A DNA stretch of 64,000 bases from Pantoea cypripedii (GTDB lineage: Bacteria > Pseudomonadota > Gammaproteobacteria > Enterobacterales > Enterobacteriaceae), in contig NZ_MLJI01000001.1 in the NCBI RefSeq assembly GCF_002095535.1, positions 2,593,832-2,657,831 of the forward strand, read 5' to 3'. Below the pieces are notes generated by a model. The model saw only the letters and a list, made by a program, of their open reading frames with translations. It was not told the DNA's origin and did not search any database. Position 1 is the stretch's first letter, and each line of letters begins with the position of its first letter. Shown one piece after another: positions 18,475 to 25,951 of this stretch. Made by a program: the position numbers and the translations under genes.

Positions 18475-18644
18475 CTCTCGTGATGGGGAGACGTCACTGA
18501 CGTGCGTTCTCTTGCCAATGGGGTGTGCATGCGCGTTATTGTTTCGGGAAAAAGCAGACGGGGCTGCATGCTCTGCCATCGATCCGCCTTGTATACAAAC
18601 TCCTTTCCCCTCAGTCCTCATAGCAATTGCTATGCCATGCCGGG

Positions 18645-18660
18645 ACGCAATCGTTTACCT
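18645..18660 (-). promoter_or_regulatory. PurR-like operator 1
   Basis: ACGCAATCGTTTACCT matches about 13 of 16 positions of the enteric PurR consensus ACGCAAACGTTTTCNT, keeping the central CG and flanking ACGCAA. It lies about 170 bases upstream of the permease start. Confidence 0.5.
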
Positions 18661-18733
18661 TCTCAATCACAGCACCGGCTAAGACTATTCTGAACCAGAA
18701 CGAGGCGCGATTATGGTGCATTGCACCATGTGT

Positions 18734-18749
18734 GCGCAATCGTTTTCCC
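18734..18749 (-). promoter_or_regulatory. PurR-like operator 2
   Basis: GCGCAATCGTTTTCCC also matches about 13 of 16 PurR consensus positions. It lies 89 bases from box 1, between the two divergent genes. Confidence 0.45.
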
Positions 18750-18902
18750 ACAGGTCAATGGGGGGGTGAAAAAAGATTGCGGTAACGCACGCTTTCGCAT
18801 TCTGTCAGGCGATGTCGCTCACGTTTCTGTTGCCTGATGCAGCAGGCAAAAGCGGTCGGTATACACTCTCCGTTAACTCTTCCATAACAAAAGAGGCCCG
18901 TA

Positions 18903-19649
18903 ATGAAGCCCGCGATTCTGGTAGTGGATGACGATCGTGCCGTCTGCGAACTGCTGCACGATGTGTTGAGTGAACATGTTTTTACCGTTTATAGCTGCCA
19001 CCAGGGCAAAGACGCGCTGACATTACTGGCCGCGCATCCGGAAATTTCGCTGGTGATGCTGGATATGATGTTACCGGACACCAATGGGCTGCTGGTGTTG
19101 CAACAGATGCAACGACAGCGGCCCGAGTTGCTGGTCATCATGCTGACCGGTATGGGATCGGAAGCGGATATGGTGGTCGGGCTGGAAATGGGCGCGGACG
19201 ATTACATTGCCAAACCCTTCAATCCACGCGTGGTGGTGGCGCGCGCCCGCGCCGCGTTACGTCGTTGCGGACGGCTGGCGCAACCGGACAGCGTCCAGGA
19301 TGATGGCTGGCAATTTAACGGCTGGCGACTGGATGAAGCACGTTGCCAGTTGTTCAACCCTCAGCGTGAAAGCGTGCCGCTCACCCAGGGCGAGTATGCG
19401 CTGTTGCGTGCGCTGGTGTGCCACGCACGTAAAGTGCTGACGCGCGATCAGTTGCTGGAACTCACCCACAGCGAAACCCTGGATGTGTTTGATCGCACCA
19501 TTGATGTGTTAATTATGCGGCTGCGGCGCAAGATTGAAATGAACCCGCACCAGCCCAGCCTGATTCGCACCATCCGCGGACTTGGTTATGTTTTCTCCGC
19601 TGATGTGATGCGTCCGGCGTCGGTCGCGCCAGTCACGCAAATCGCCTGA
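18903..19649 (+). CDS. OmpR/PhoB-family two-component response regulator
   Basis: The 248-residue protein has a receiver domain (acidic pair D10/D11, phospho-acceptor D54, T82, K104) and a C-terminal winged helix of the Trans_reg_C type ending in IRTIRGLGYVFSADV. No kinase gene is adjacent. The hybrid sensor kinase at 25952-28528, on the same strand at the far end of the intervening sugar operon, is the likely partner (inference). Its 3' end overlaps the kinase gene of the sugar operon by 64 bases tail to tail. It probably activates the sugar operon. Confidence 0.92.
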   Translation: MKPAILVVDDDRAVCELLHDVLSEHVFTVYSCHQGKDALTLLAAHPEISLVMLDMMLPDTNGLLVLQQMQRQRPELLVIMLTGMGSEADMVVGLEMGADDYIAKPFNPRVVVARARAALRRCGRLAQPDSVQDDGWQFNGWRLDEARCQLFNPQRESVPLTQGEYALLRALVCHARKVLTRDQLLELTHSETLDVFDRTIDVLIMRLRRKIEMNPHQPSLIRTIRGLGYVFSADVMRPASVAPVTQIA

Positions 19650-20638
19650 CCCATCCAGCGCTGCATCTCGCTCAAAGGGCGGGTGCCGTCCAGCGCATTG
19701 GCCGCATGCAAATTGAAACAGGCGCAGGTGTGCGCCAGCTTTAGGGTGTCGGTCATCGGCCAGCCCTGGTGGCTGGCATACAGCACCCCGGCGCAGAAAG
19801 CATCCCCTGCGCCGACGCTGCCGACAATCTCCTCCGGTTGTAACTGCCACGCCGGTTGCCAGTGCCCTTCGCCACCCACCGGCAACCCCCATGCGCCCTC
19901 GGGGGCATGGATCACCACGCGCTGCCGTACCCCCTGTTGCGCCAGCCAGCGGGCAGCGGCAGCAAAGCTGGCAGGCGGCGCGAGTCCCTGTTCGCTGCGC
20001 AGGCTGATGCCGGTGAGCGATTGCGCTTCCAGTTCGTTAATCACCAGATAGTCGAGCCAGCGTAACGCGGGCACCACCAATGCCTGATACTCCCCGGCAC
20101 GCGACACCAGATCGAGTGAGGTCAGATAACCGCGCTGCTGCATCTGCGCCAGCAACTGTGCGCTGCGCGTGCCCCAGGTTGTATCCGGTACATCGAGGGC
20201 ATCCAGCAGCAGCAGATACCCCAGATGGAAGATGCGATGATCGGTATTCACAGCGGAAAAATGCGCCAGATCGAGCTGCGCATTGGCTCCCCGCGCATGG
20301 AAGAACGTGCGCTGTCCATCGGGCGTGGTCATCACCTGAGTCATGGCGGTATTCACGCTGCGGGTACGCTGGACAAAACGTCGCTCAACATGATGCTGGT
20401 CCAGCAGTTGCACCAGGTAGTCGCCGTCGCTGTCCTCACCGATCATCCCGACAGCCGCCAGCGGCAGGTTGATCTGCATACGTGCCAGGGTGAATAACAC
20501 ATTCGGCACCGCACCACCGCTACACTTTTCGCTGTGGTGGATTTCGGCCAGCCAGCCCTGCTCCGGCCAGTGGCTGATACGCTGCACATGATCCACCAGC
20601 ATGCTGCCTGCCGCTAAGATGCCGCTGCGTGCCACCAT
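19586..20638 (-). CDS. PfkB-family carbohydrate kinase
   Basis: The 350-residue ribokinase-fold enzyme has an N-terminal GG-x-PxN region (SGGAVPNVLFTLA at 40-52) and the C-terminal anion-hole motif GAGDAF at 276-281, with catalytic base D279. It should phosphorylate the ketose made by the isomerase, feeding the class II aldolase next door. It is the last gene of the sugar operon. Its final 64 bases are antisense to the end of the response regulator gene. The exact sugar is unknown. Confidence 0.9.
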   Translation of the reverse strand: MVARSGILAAGSMLVDHVQRISHWPEQGWLAEIHHSEKCSGGAVPNVLFTLARMQINLPLAAVGMIGEDSDGDYLVQLLDQHHVERRFVQRTRSVNTAMTQVMTTPDGQRTFFHARGANAQLDLAHFSAVNTDHRIFHLGYLLLLDALDVPDTTWGTRSAQLLAQMQQRGYLTSLDLVSRAGEYQALVVPALRWLDYLVINELEAQSLTGISLRSEQGLAPPASFAAAARWLAQQGVRQRVVIHAPEGAWGLPVGGEGHWQPAWQLQPEEIVGSVGAGDAFCAGVLYASHQGWPMTDTLKLAHTCACFNLHAANALDGTRPLSEMQRWMGQAICVTGATDAGRITSAEKT

Positions 20639-20639
20639 C

Positions 20640-21500
20640 TCAGGCTCTCACGGCGCTGCCAAATACCCGCATCTGCTGCGCCACCACGTTGGCGATATCG
20701 CGCTCCACCGCCATCAGTAGCTCGGCAAAGGCATCGTAACGTGCTTCACGCTGGGCAATCTGGCTCTCAATCGCCCCCAATGCCGCCTGCGACATGCCAG
20801 TGTAGAAATTGATTTTATGAATGCCGAGGCTGATAGCGTGACGGAAATCCGCATCGCTGATGCCGGAACCGCCGTGCAGCACCAGCGGCACCCGTGCCGC
20901 ATCGCGGATCGCCGCCAGCCGGTCGAAATCGAGTTTAGGTTCGCCTTTGTATTTGCCATGCGCATTGCCTATCGCCACCGCCAGGCAATCAATGCCGGTG
21001 CTGCGCACAAACTCCGCCGCCAATCGGGGATCGGTAAATTTGTCGCTGTCCGCTTCACCAAACAACGCGCCACCTTCATCCCCGCCGACCGCGCCGAGTT
21101 CCGCTTCCACCGACACCCCGAGCGCGTGGCAGATCTTCACCACTTCCTGGGTCTGACGCACGTTCTCGTCATAACTGAGGGTGGAACCATCAAACATCAC
21201 CGAGGTAAAACCGAGACGGATCGCCTGCATCACCGCTTCGAAATGCAGGCCGTGATCGAGGTTCAGCACTACCGGAATATCGTGCAACGCCGCCTCAGTG
21301 CGGATGGCCGCAATCAGATGATCGAGGCTGACATACTTAAAATGCACCTCGGCGATATTGATGATAAACGGTGAACGCTGCTGCTCTGCCGCGTGGAACA
21401 AGGCGCGCAGAAAGTGGGTATCGAGCACGTTAAACGCGCCGAGGGCATAACCGTTTTGTTGCGCATGAGCCAGGCCCTGCGCCAGTGAGATCAGTGCCAT
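20640..21500 (-). CDS. Class II ketose-bisphosphate aldolase (FbaA/GatY/KbaY-like)
   Basis: The 286-residue zinc aldolase has the family residues in place: catalytic D82, zinc ligands H83, H181 and H209, and the phosphate loop HGGSGIS. It cleaves a phosphorylated ketose to dihydroxyacetone phosphate and an aldehyde or aldehyde phosphate. Start ATG 21500 has AAGGAG. It lies between the isomerase and PfkB kinase genes of the sugar operon, so the pathway order isomerise, phosphorylate, cleave is likely. Confidence 0.92.
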   Translation of the reverse strand: MALISLAQGLAHAQQNGYALGAFNVLDTHFLRALFHAAEQQRSPFIINIAEVHFKYVSLDHLIAAIRTEAALHDIPVVLNLDHGLHFEAVMQAIRLGFTSVMFDGSTLSYDENVRQTQEVVKICHALGVSVEAELGAVGGDEGGALFGEADSDKFTDPRLAAEFVRSTGIDCLAVAIGNAHGKYKGEPKLDFDRLAAIRDAARVPLVLHGGSGISDADFRHAISLGIHKINFYTGMSQAALGAIESQIAQREARYDAFAELLMAVERDIANVVAQQMRVFGSAVRA

Positions 21501-21512
21501 ATCGTTGCTCCT

Positions 21513-22196
21513 TCAGTCCAGCCAGCGGGCATATTCGTTACACAGCAGCCAGCGCGGGTCTTCATCCTCATCAATCGGGTTGAAGCGCGCCAGCGGGGTG
21601 AGAAAGACGTTGTCGTGCTCGTCATCGTTCGGCATGGAAACCTCCCCTACCAGCACGTCACCGTAACCCTCTTCGCCCCAGAAGCTGTGCCAGATACCCG
21701 GCACCAGGGTGACGCTCTCCCCCGGCGACAGGCGCAGTTGTGATCCGGCGGCATGGGTCTGACGAATGCCATCAAGGGTGACATTCACCGCTGTGTTGGC
21801 CAGCCGGTCGCCATCACGATTGTGCAGCGTGACAATCAGGTTGCCGCCGCCACGATTGATAATGTCTTCCATCTTTTGCGGGTGGTAATGCATCGGCGTC
21901 ACCTGCCCTTCCCGCACATGCATGATCTTTTCCGCGTAGGGTTTCGCCCACGGCTTGCCGCCGCGCGAACCGTTACGCAGGGTGAACAGGGTTAAACCGG
22001 TCTGAAAGAAATCCTGTGCGCCAAAGCTGGTGACATCCCAGCCGAGGTGCAGCGCCAGCAGCTCGTCGGCCGCCGGCTTATCCAGCGCACGCCACTGGCT
22101 CAGGCCATAATCAGCCCAGCTGGGCAGATGGACATCCTGGCGCATAAAGAATTCACGGGTGAGTTGCAGAATGGTATTCACTTCCGAACGTTGCAT
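21513..22196 (-). CDS. D-lyxose/D-mannose-type sugar isomerase (cupin fold)
   Basis: The 227-residue protein matches the D-lyxose ketol-isomerase family described from E. coli O157 and Bacillus. Metal ligands are visible: H103 and H105 in MHYHPQKMEDI, E110, and H170 in PGIWHSFWG. These enzymes interconvert D-lyxose/D-xylulose and D-mannose/D-fructose. ATG 22196 is chosen with GGAG 8 bases upstream (a GTG lies one codon earlier). It is the gene that best indicates the operon's substrate: an aldose such as lyxose or mannose, or a relative. Confidence 0.88.
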   Translation of the reverse strand: MQRSEVNTILQLTREFFMRQDVHLPSWADYGLSQWRALDKPAADELLALHLGWDVTSFGAQDFFQTGLTLFTLRNGSRGGKPWAKPYAEKIMHVREGQVTPMHYHPQKMEDIINRGGGNLIVTLHNRDGDRLANTAVNVTLDGIRQTHAAGSQLRLSPGESVTLVPGIWHSFWGEEGYGDVLVGEVSMPNDDEHDNVFLTPLARFNPIDEDEDPRWLLCNEYARWLD

Positions 22197-22255
22197 CACT
22201 GCGTCTCCGGTCAGTGGAAAGTGGGGGCGGCCCGCATGCGCACCGCCCGCGTCGG

Positions 22256-23194
22256 TTATTTCACCGTCCAGCCTTTGTAGCTGCTAACGTTGTTGCGGTC
22301 GATCATCGACACCGGGATCAGCACCGGCTTATCCGGCGCAGGTTTGCCTTGCAGGATGTCGTAACCGATCTCCACCGCTTTCGCCGCCATTACCTGTGGG
22401 TCCTGCGCCGGGGTGGCGACAAACAGCGAACCTTTACGTTTCAGCGCCTCTTCACCGTCCGGGCTGCCATCGACGCCAACAATAAAGAATTCATGGCGCT
22501 GCGCCTGTTTAGCCGCTAAATCCGCGCCGATGGCGGTAGGATCGTTAATGGCGAACACCGCATCAATTTTCGGGTTAGCCGACAGCAGGCCGGTCATCAC
22601 CTCCAGCCCACCTTCGCGGCTGCCTTTGGCGTTCTGGTTGGAGGACAGGATCTTGATATCCGGGTGGGTTTTGAACTCGTTCATGCAGCCTTCCACACGG
22701 TTCTGCACCGCTGAAACCGGCGGTCCGTTGATGATTACCACATTGCCTTTGTCTTTCAGGCGGTCAGAGATGTATTTACAGGCCATTGCCCCTGCGGCGG
22801 TGTTATCGGAGGTGATGGTGGCATCGGCACCTTCGGCAGCCACGTCCACCGCCACCACCACGATCCCGGCATCGCGGGCGCGTTTGACGGCAGGCGCGAT
22901 CCCTTTCGAGTCAGCGGCGTTGAGGATGATCATGTCCACTTTGGCGGCGATAAAGTTGTCGATTTGCGCCACCTGCTGGCCGAGATCGTATCCGCTGGAG
23001 ACCAGCGTCACCTTCACGTCATCTCCCGCCAGCTTGCGTGCTTCCAGTGCCGCCCCTTTGGTGATCTGCACGAAGAACGGGTTGGCGAGATCGCCGACGG
23101 TGACACCAATGGCTTTTAACTCTTTGGCCTGGACCAGCGGTGCGCTGAGAAGCGTGGCCGCCAGCAGTCCGGTGATAATCGGATTAAAACGCAT
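22256..23194 (-). CDS. Ribose-type ABC transporter periplasmic sugar-binding protein
   Basis: The 312-residue protein has a Sec signal peptide (cleavage after LVQA) and the periplasmic-binding-protein type 1 fold of RbsB: IGVTVGDLANPFFVQITKGA at the mature start and 'VDMIILNAADSKGIAPAVKRA'. Start ATG 23194 has GGAGAA; a longer reading runs into the REPIN and is rejected. It supplies the RbsC/RbsA-like transporter encoded upstream. A REPIN separates it from the permease gene. Confidence 0.93.
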   Translation of the reverse strand: MRFNPIITGLLAATLLSAPLVQAKELKAIGVTVGDLANPFFVQITKGAALEARKLAGDDVKVTLVSSGYDLGQQVAQIDNFIAAKVDMIILNAADSKGIAPAVKRARDAGIVVVAVDVAAEGADATITSDNTAAGAMACKYISDRLKDKGNVVIINGPPVSAVQNRVEGCMNEFKTHPDIKILSSNQNAKGSREGGLEVMTGLLSANPKIDAVFAINDPTAIGADLAAKQAQRHEFFIVGVDGSPDGEEALKRKGSLFVATPAQDPQVMAAKAVEIGYDILQGKPAPDKPVLIPVSMIDRNNVSSYKGWTVK

Positions 23195-23232
23195 AGTCGA
23201 TGTTCTCCTGCTTTTTTTGTTGGTATTGCGTT

Positions 23233-23294
23233 GCGCGATAAATCGCGCCGCTACAAAATCGTGCGCCATCCCGTAGCGGCGCGATTTATCGCGC
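23233..23294. repeat. REPIN inside the sugar transporter operon
   Basis: REP copies at 23233-23254 and 23273-23294 face each other between the permease gene (stop 23308) and the binding-protein gene (start 23194). In RNA it would form a strong intercistronic hairpin. Confidence 0.92.
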
Positions 23295-23307
23295 GTTTTT
23301 TTCTCTT

Positions 23308-24291
23308 TCAACCCACGTGATGCCGGGTACGGTACTTGTCGATCAACACGGCAATAATGATCACCCCACCCTTAATCACCAGCTGCCAGAAGTACGACAC
23401 CCCCATCAGCGTCATGCCGTTGTTCAGCGTGGCGATAATCAACGCACCAATCAGCGTGCCGGTGATGGTGCCGATACCGCCGACAAAGCTGGTGCCACCG
23501 AGAATCACAGCAGCAATCGCGTCCAGCTCGTAACCCACCCCGAGGTTGCCGTTGGCGCTGTACAGCCGCGAGGCGCTCATCAACCCGCCCAGCCCGGACA
23601 GCAGGCCACTGACGGCATAAACGAACGCCAGCACCGCCCCGACCTTAATGCCGGTGAGACGTGCCGCCTGCATATTGCCGCCCACCGCGTAGATATGAAC
23701 CCCCAGCGTGGTGCGGCGCAGAATGAACCAGCACAAGGCAATCACCGCAAAGGCAATGACAATCAGCCACGGAATCGGCCCGATATAGCCATTGCCTATC
23801 CACTCAAAGTTGATGTCGGAGTTAATCACCGTGGTGCCGTCTGCCAGCAGATAAGCCGCGCCACGCAAGGCGGTGTAGGTGCCGAGGGTAACGATAAACG
23901 GCGGCAATCCGGCCCAGGCCACCAGCAGGCCATTGAACAGCCCCATGATGAGTCCTGCTCCCAGCGCCGCCGGGATGGTCAGGCTGGCAAACGCCGGGTC
24001 GAGCGAGACCACCATCGCCACCACCGCCGTGGTGCCGAGCATCGAACCGACCGACAAATCAATGCCGCCGGTGAGGATGACAAAGGTCATGCCCGCCGCC
24101 AGCACGATGTTGATCGACGCCTGACGAGTGATGTTCAGCAAGTTGGCTTCGGTAAAAAAGTTAGGTGCGACAAAGCCAAACACCGCGACGATCAAAATCA
24201 AAATCGGCAGGATGCCGACGGTCTGCAACAGATCCGCCATCAGCGCGCGTTTCAGCGTCGGGTTTTTCATACGGGTGGTTTCACTGGTCAT
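23308..24291 (-). CDS. Ribose-type ABC sugar transporter permease (RbsC-like)
   Basis: The 327-residue protein has eight to ten hydrophobic segments and the BPD_transp_2 signature 'AAGMTFVILTGGIDLSVGSMLGTTAVVA'. It forms the inner-membrane channel for the sugar. Start ATG 24291 follows GAGGAG. It lies 10 bases after the ATPase gene. Confidence 0.93.
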   Translation of the reverse strand: MTSETTRMKNPTLKRALMADLLQTVGILPILILIVAVFGFVAPNFFTEANLLNITRQASINIVLAAGMTFVILTGGIDLSVGSMLGTTAVVAMVVSLDPAFASLTIPAALGAGLIMGLFNGLLVAWAGLPPFIVTLGTYTALRGAAYLLADGTTVINSDINFEWIGNGYIGPIPWLIVIAFAVIALCWFILRRTTLGVHIYAVGGNMQAARLTGIKVGAVLAFVYAVSGLLSGLGGLMSASRLYSANGNLGVGYELDAIAAVILGGTSFVGGIGTITGTLIGALIIATLNNGMTLMGVSYFWQLVIKGGVIIIAVLIDKYRTRHHVG

Positions 24292-24301
24292 CCGCGTCTC
24301 C

Positions 24302-25807
24302 TCAAGGCTCGACCGGCTGTGCGCCGGTGGCCAGTGTCATAATGTTTTCCTGGCTAATCTGTTCACCGCTCAGTTCACCGGCAATGGTGCCTGCGCGCAT
24401 CACGTATACCCGGTCGCTCATCCCCACCACTTCCGGCAGTTCACTGGAGATCATCAGAATCGCCACGCCCTGCTGCGCCAGCTGGCTCATCATGCGGTAG
24501 ATTTCACTTTTGGCACCGACATCCACGCCGCGCGTGGGTTCATCGAGGATCAGAATGCGCGGGGCAATCGCCACCCAGCGCGACACCAGCAACTTCTGCT
24601 GATTGCCACCGGACAAGCCTCCGGCGCGCACCTGGGCATGGGGAACACGAATGTTGAGGGTCTGGATCGCCTCACTGGCGATCTTCTGGCCTTTGCGCCG
24701 ATTGAGCAGGCCATAGCTGGCGTCACGTTCCAGCGTCGCCATCACAATATTTTCCTGGGCGGCCAGTTCGAGAAATAACCCCTGCTCTTTACGGTTCTCG
24801 GTAAGAAAGCCAATGCCGTGGGCGATGGCTTCGCGCGGGGAGTGAATTTTCACTTTCTCACCATCAATCCACACATCGCCGCTACTCGGCTTGTGCACGC
24901 CAAAAATCAGCTGCGCCAGTTCGCTGCGCCCGGCCCCCACCAGGCCCGCCAGCCCGACAATCTCTCCGGCGCGCACCGCCAGGCTGCTGGGATGGACCTT
25001 TTTGCCGTCTGTCAGGTGGTTAACTGCAAGGCGAATTTCACCGAAAGGAATGGTGCGATCTTTGTTAAACAGATCGCTGAGCGGACGCCCGACCATCATG
25101 CGCACCAGTTCGCTGGCGTTGAGTTGATCACGCGTCAGACTGCCGACATACTGACCATCACGCAGCACGCTGACGCGGTCAGAGAGTTCATACACCTCCG
25201 CCATGCGGTGGCTGATATAGATAATCGCCATCCCCGCGCTGCGCAGACGTTTGATCAAGGCAAACAATTGCTCGGTTTCGCGGTTGGAGAGCGCGGCGGT
25301 GGGTTCATCCATCACCAGGATGCGGCTGTTGCGATGCAGCGCGCGGGCGATTTCCACCTGCTGCTGCTCGGCAATGCTGAGACGGCTGACCAGATCGGTG
25401 GCGCTGAACTGCGCGCCGAGGCGATCGATCACCTGCTGCGCCTCTTCCGCCATCTGGCGACGTTTGACCAGGCCCACGCGGGTGATTTCGCTACCGAGAA
25501 AGATGTTTTCCGCCACCGTCAGATTGGGGGCCAGATTGATCTCCTGATAAATCAGGGTGATGCCTGCCGCCAGCGCGTCTTTCGGTCCTTTAATGACATA
25601 GGGTTGACCATCAATCAGGATTTCCCCGCTGCTGGCGGTGTATGCCCCGGCCAGAATTTTCATCAGCGTGCTTTTGCCCGCGCCGTTTTCCCCCATCAGC
25701 GCATGCACCTCGCCGGGCCAGACTGTCAGATCCACCCCTTTCAGCGCGTAGAAACTGCCAAAGCGCCGGGTAATTTCCCGCATTTCCAGAATCGGTGTGG
25801 CCGCCAT
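24302..25807 (-). CDS. Ribose-type ABC sugar transporter double ATP-binding protein (RbsA-like)
   Basis: The 501-residue protein has two ATPase halves as in RbsA, XylG and AraG. The first half is complete (Walker [24 protein letters not shown] signature, [10 protein letters not shown]). The second half has the degenerate P-loop usual for this family ([16 protein letters not shown]) and [12 protein letters not shown]. It is the first gene of the leftward sugar operon; AGGAG precedes the start. Confidence 0.94.
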   Translation of the reverse strand: MAATPILEMREITRRFGSFYALKGVDLTVWPGEVHALMGENGAGKSTLMKILAGAYTASSGEILIDGQPYVIKGPKDALAAGITLIYQEINLAPNLTVAENIFLGSEITRVGLVKRRQMAEEAQQVIDRLGAQFSATDLVSRLSIAEQQQVEIARALHRNSRILVMDEPTAALSNRETEQLFALIKRLRSAGMAIIYISHRMAEVYELSDRVSVLRDGQYVGSLTRDQLNASELVRMMVGRPLSDLFNKDRTIPFGEIRLAVNHLTDGKKVHPSSLAVRAGEIVGLAGLVGAGRSELAQLIFGVHKPSSGDVWIDGEKVKIHSPREAIAHGIGFLTENRKEQGLFLELAAQENIVMATLERDASYGLLNRRKGQKIASEAIQTLNIRVPHAQVRAGGLSGGNQQKLLVSRWVAIAPRILILDEPTRGVDVGAKSEIYRMMSQLAQQGVAILMISSELPEVVGMSDRVYVMRAGTIAGELSGEQISQENIMTLATGAQPVEP

Positions 25808-25951
25808 CGGTTCGCTCCTGCTGGCAAATCGTGCAGCGAGTTAAGCAATGACAGATAAATGGAAAATGTCAGCCGCCATTCATATTTGTCATAAAGCACC
25901 GCCTGGCGACTTCTATACTCGCGCAAATAAAGGCCGGTTGGAGGACGCAGC
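25808..25951. promoter_or_regulatory. Divergent control region of the sugar operon and sensor kinase
   Basis: This 144-base AT-richer gap separates the divergent ATPase and kinase genes. It holds several TGACA/TGTCA units: TGACA near 25850, TGTCA near 25868 and TTTGTCAT near 25887, with about 18-base steps. These are candidates for response-regulator binding. Confidence 0.4.

Larger units (their letters stand above)
18475..18902. promoter_or_regulatory. Divergent promoter region between the NCS2 permease and the response regulator gene
   Basis: This 428-base gap contains two PurR-like boxes and the start region of the response regulator (GAGG ribosome site at about 18893). The part next to the permease is a long potential leader. 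I could not fit a known purine riboswitch to it. Confidence 0.45.

Noticed and set aside
18475..18621. N-terminal extension of the purine permease from 18621
   Set aside because: NCS2 proteins begin close to the LEKLFKL segment, the extension has no homology and there is a ribosome-site-like GAGAG directly before MMML.
23317..24342. A 341-codon plus-strand frame opposite the sugar permease gene
   Set aside because: Composition is dominated by H, Q, R and D, the usual reverse image of a membrane-protein gene, and there is no ribosome site.
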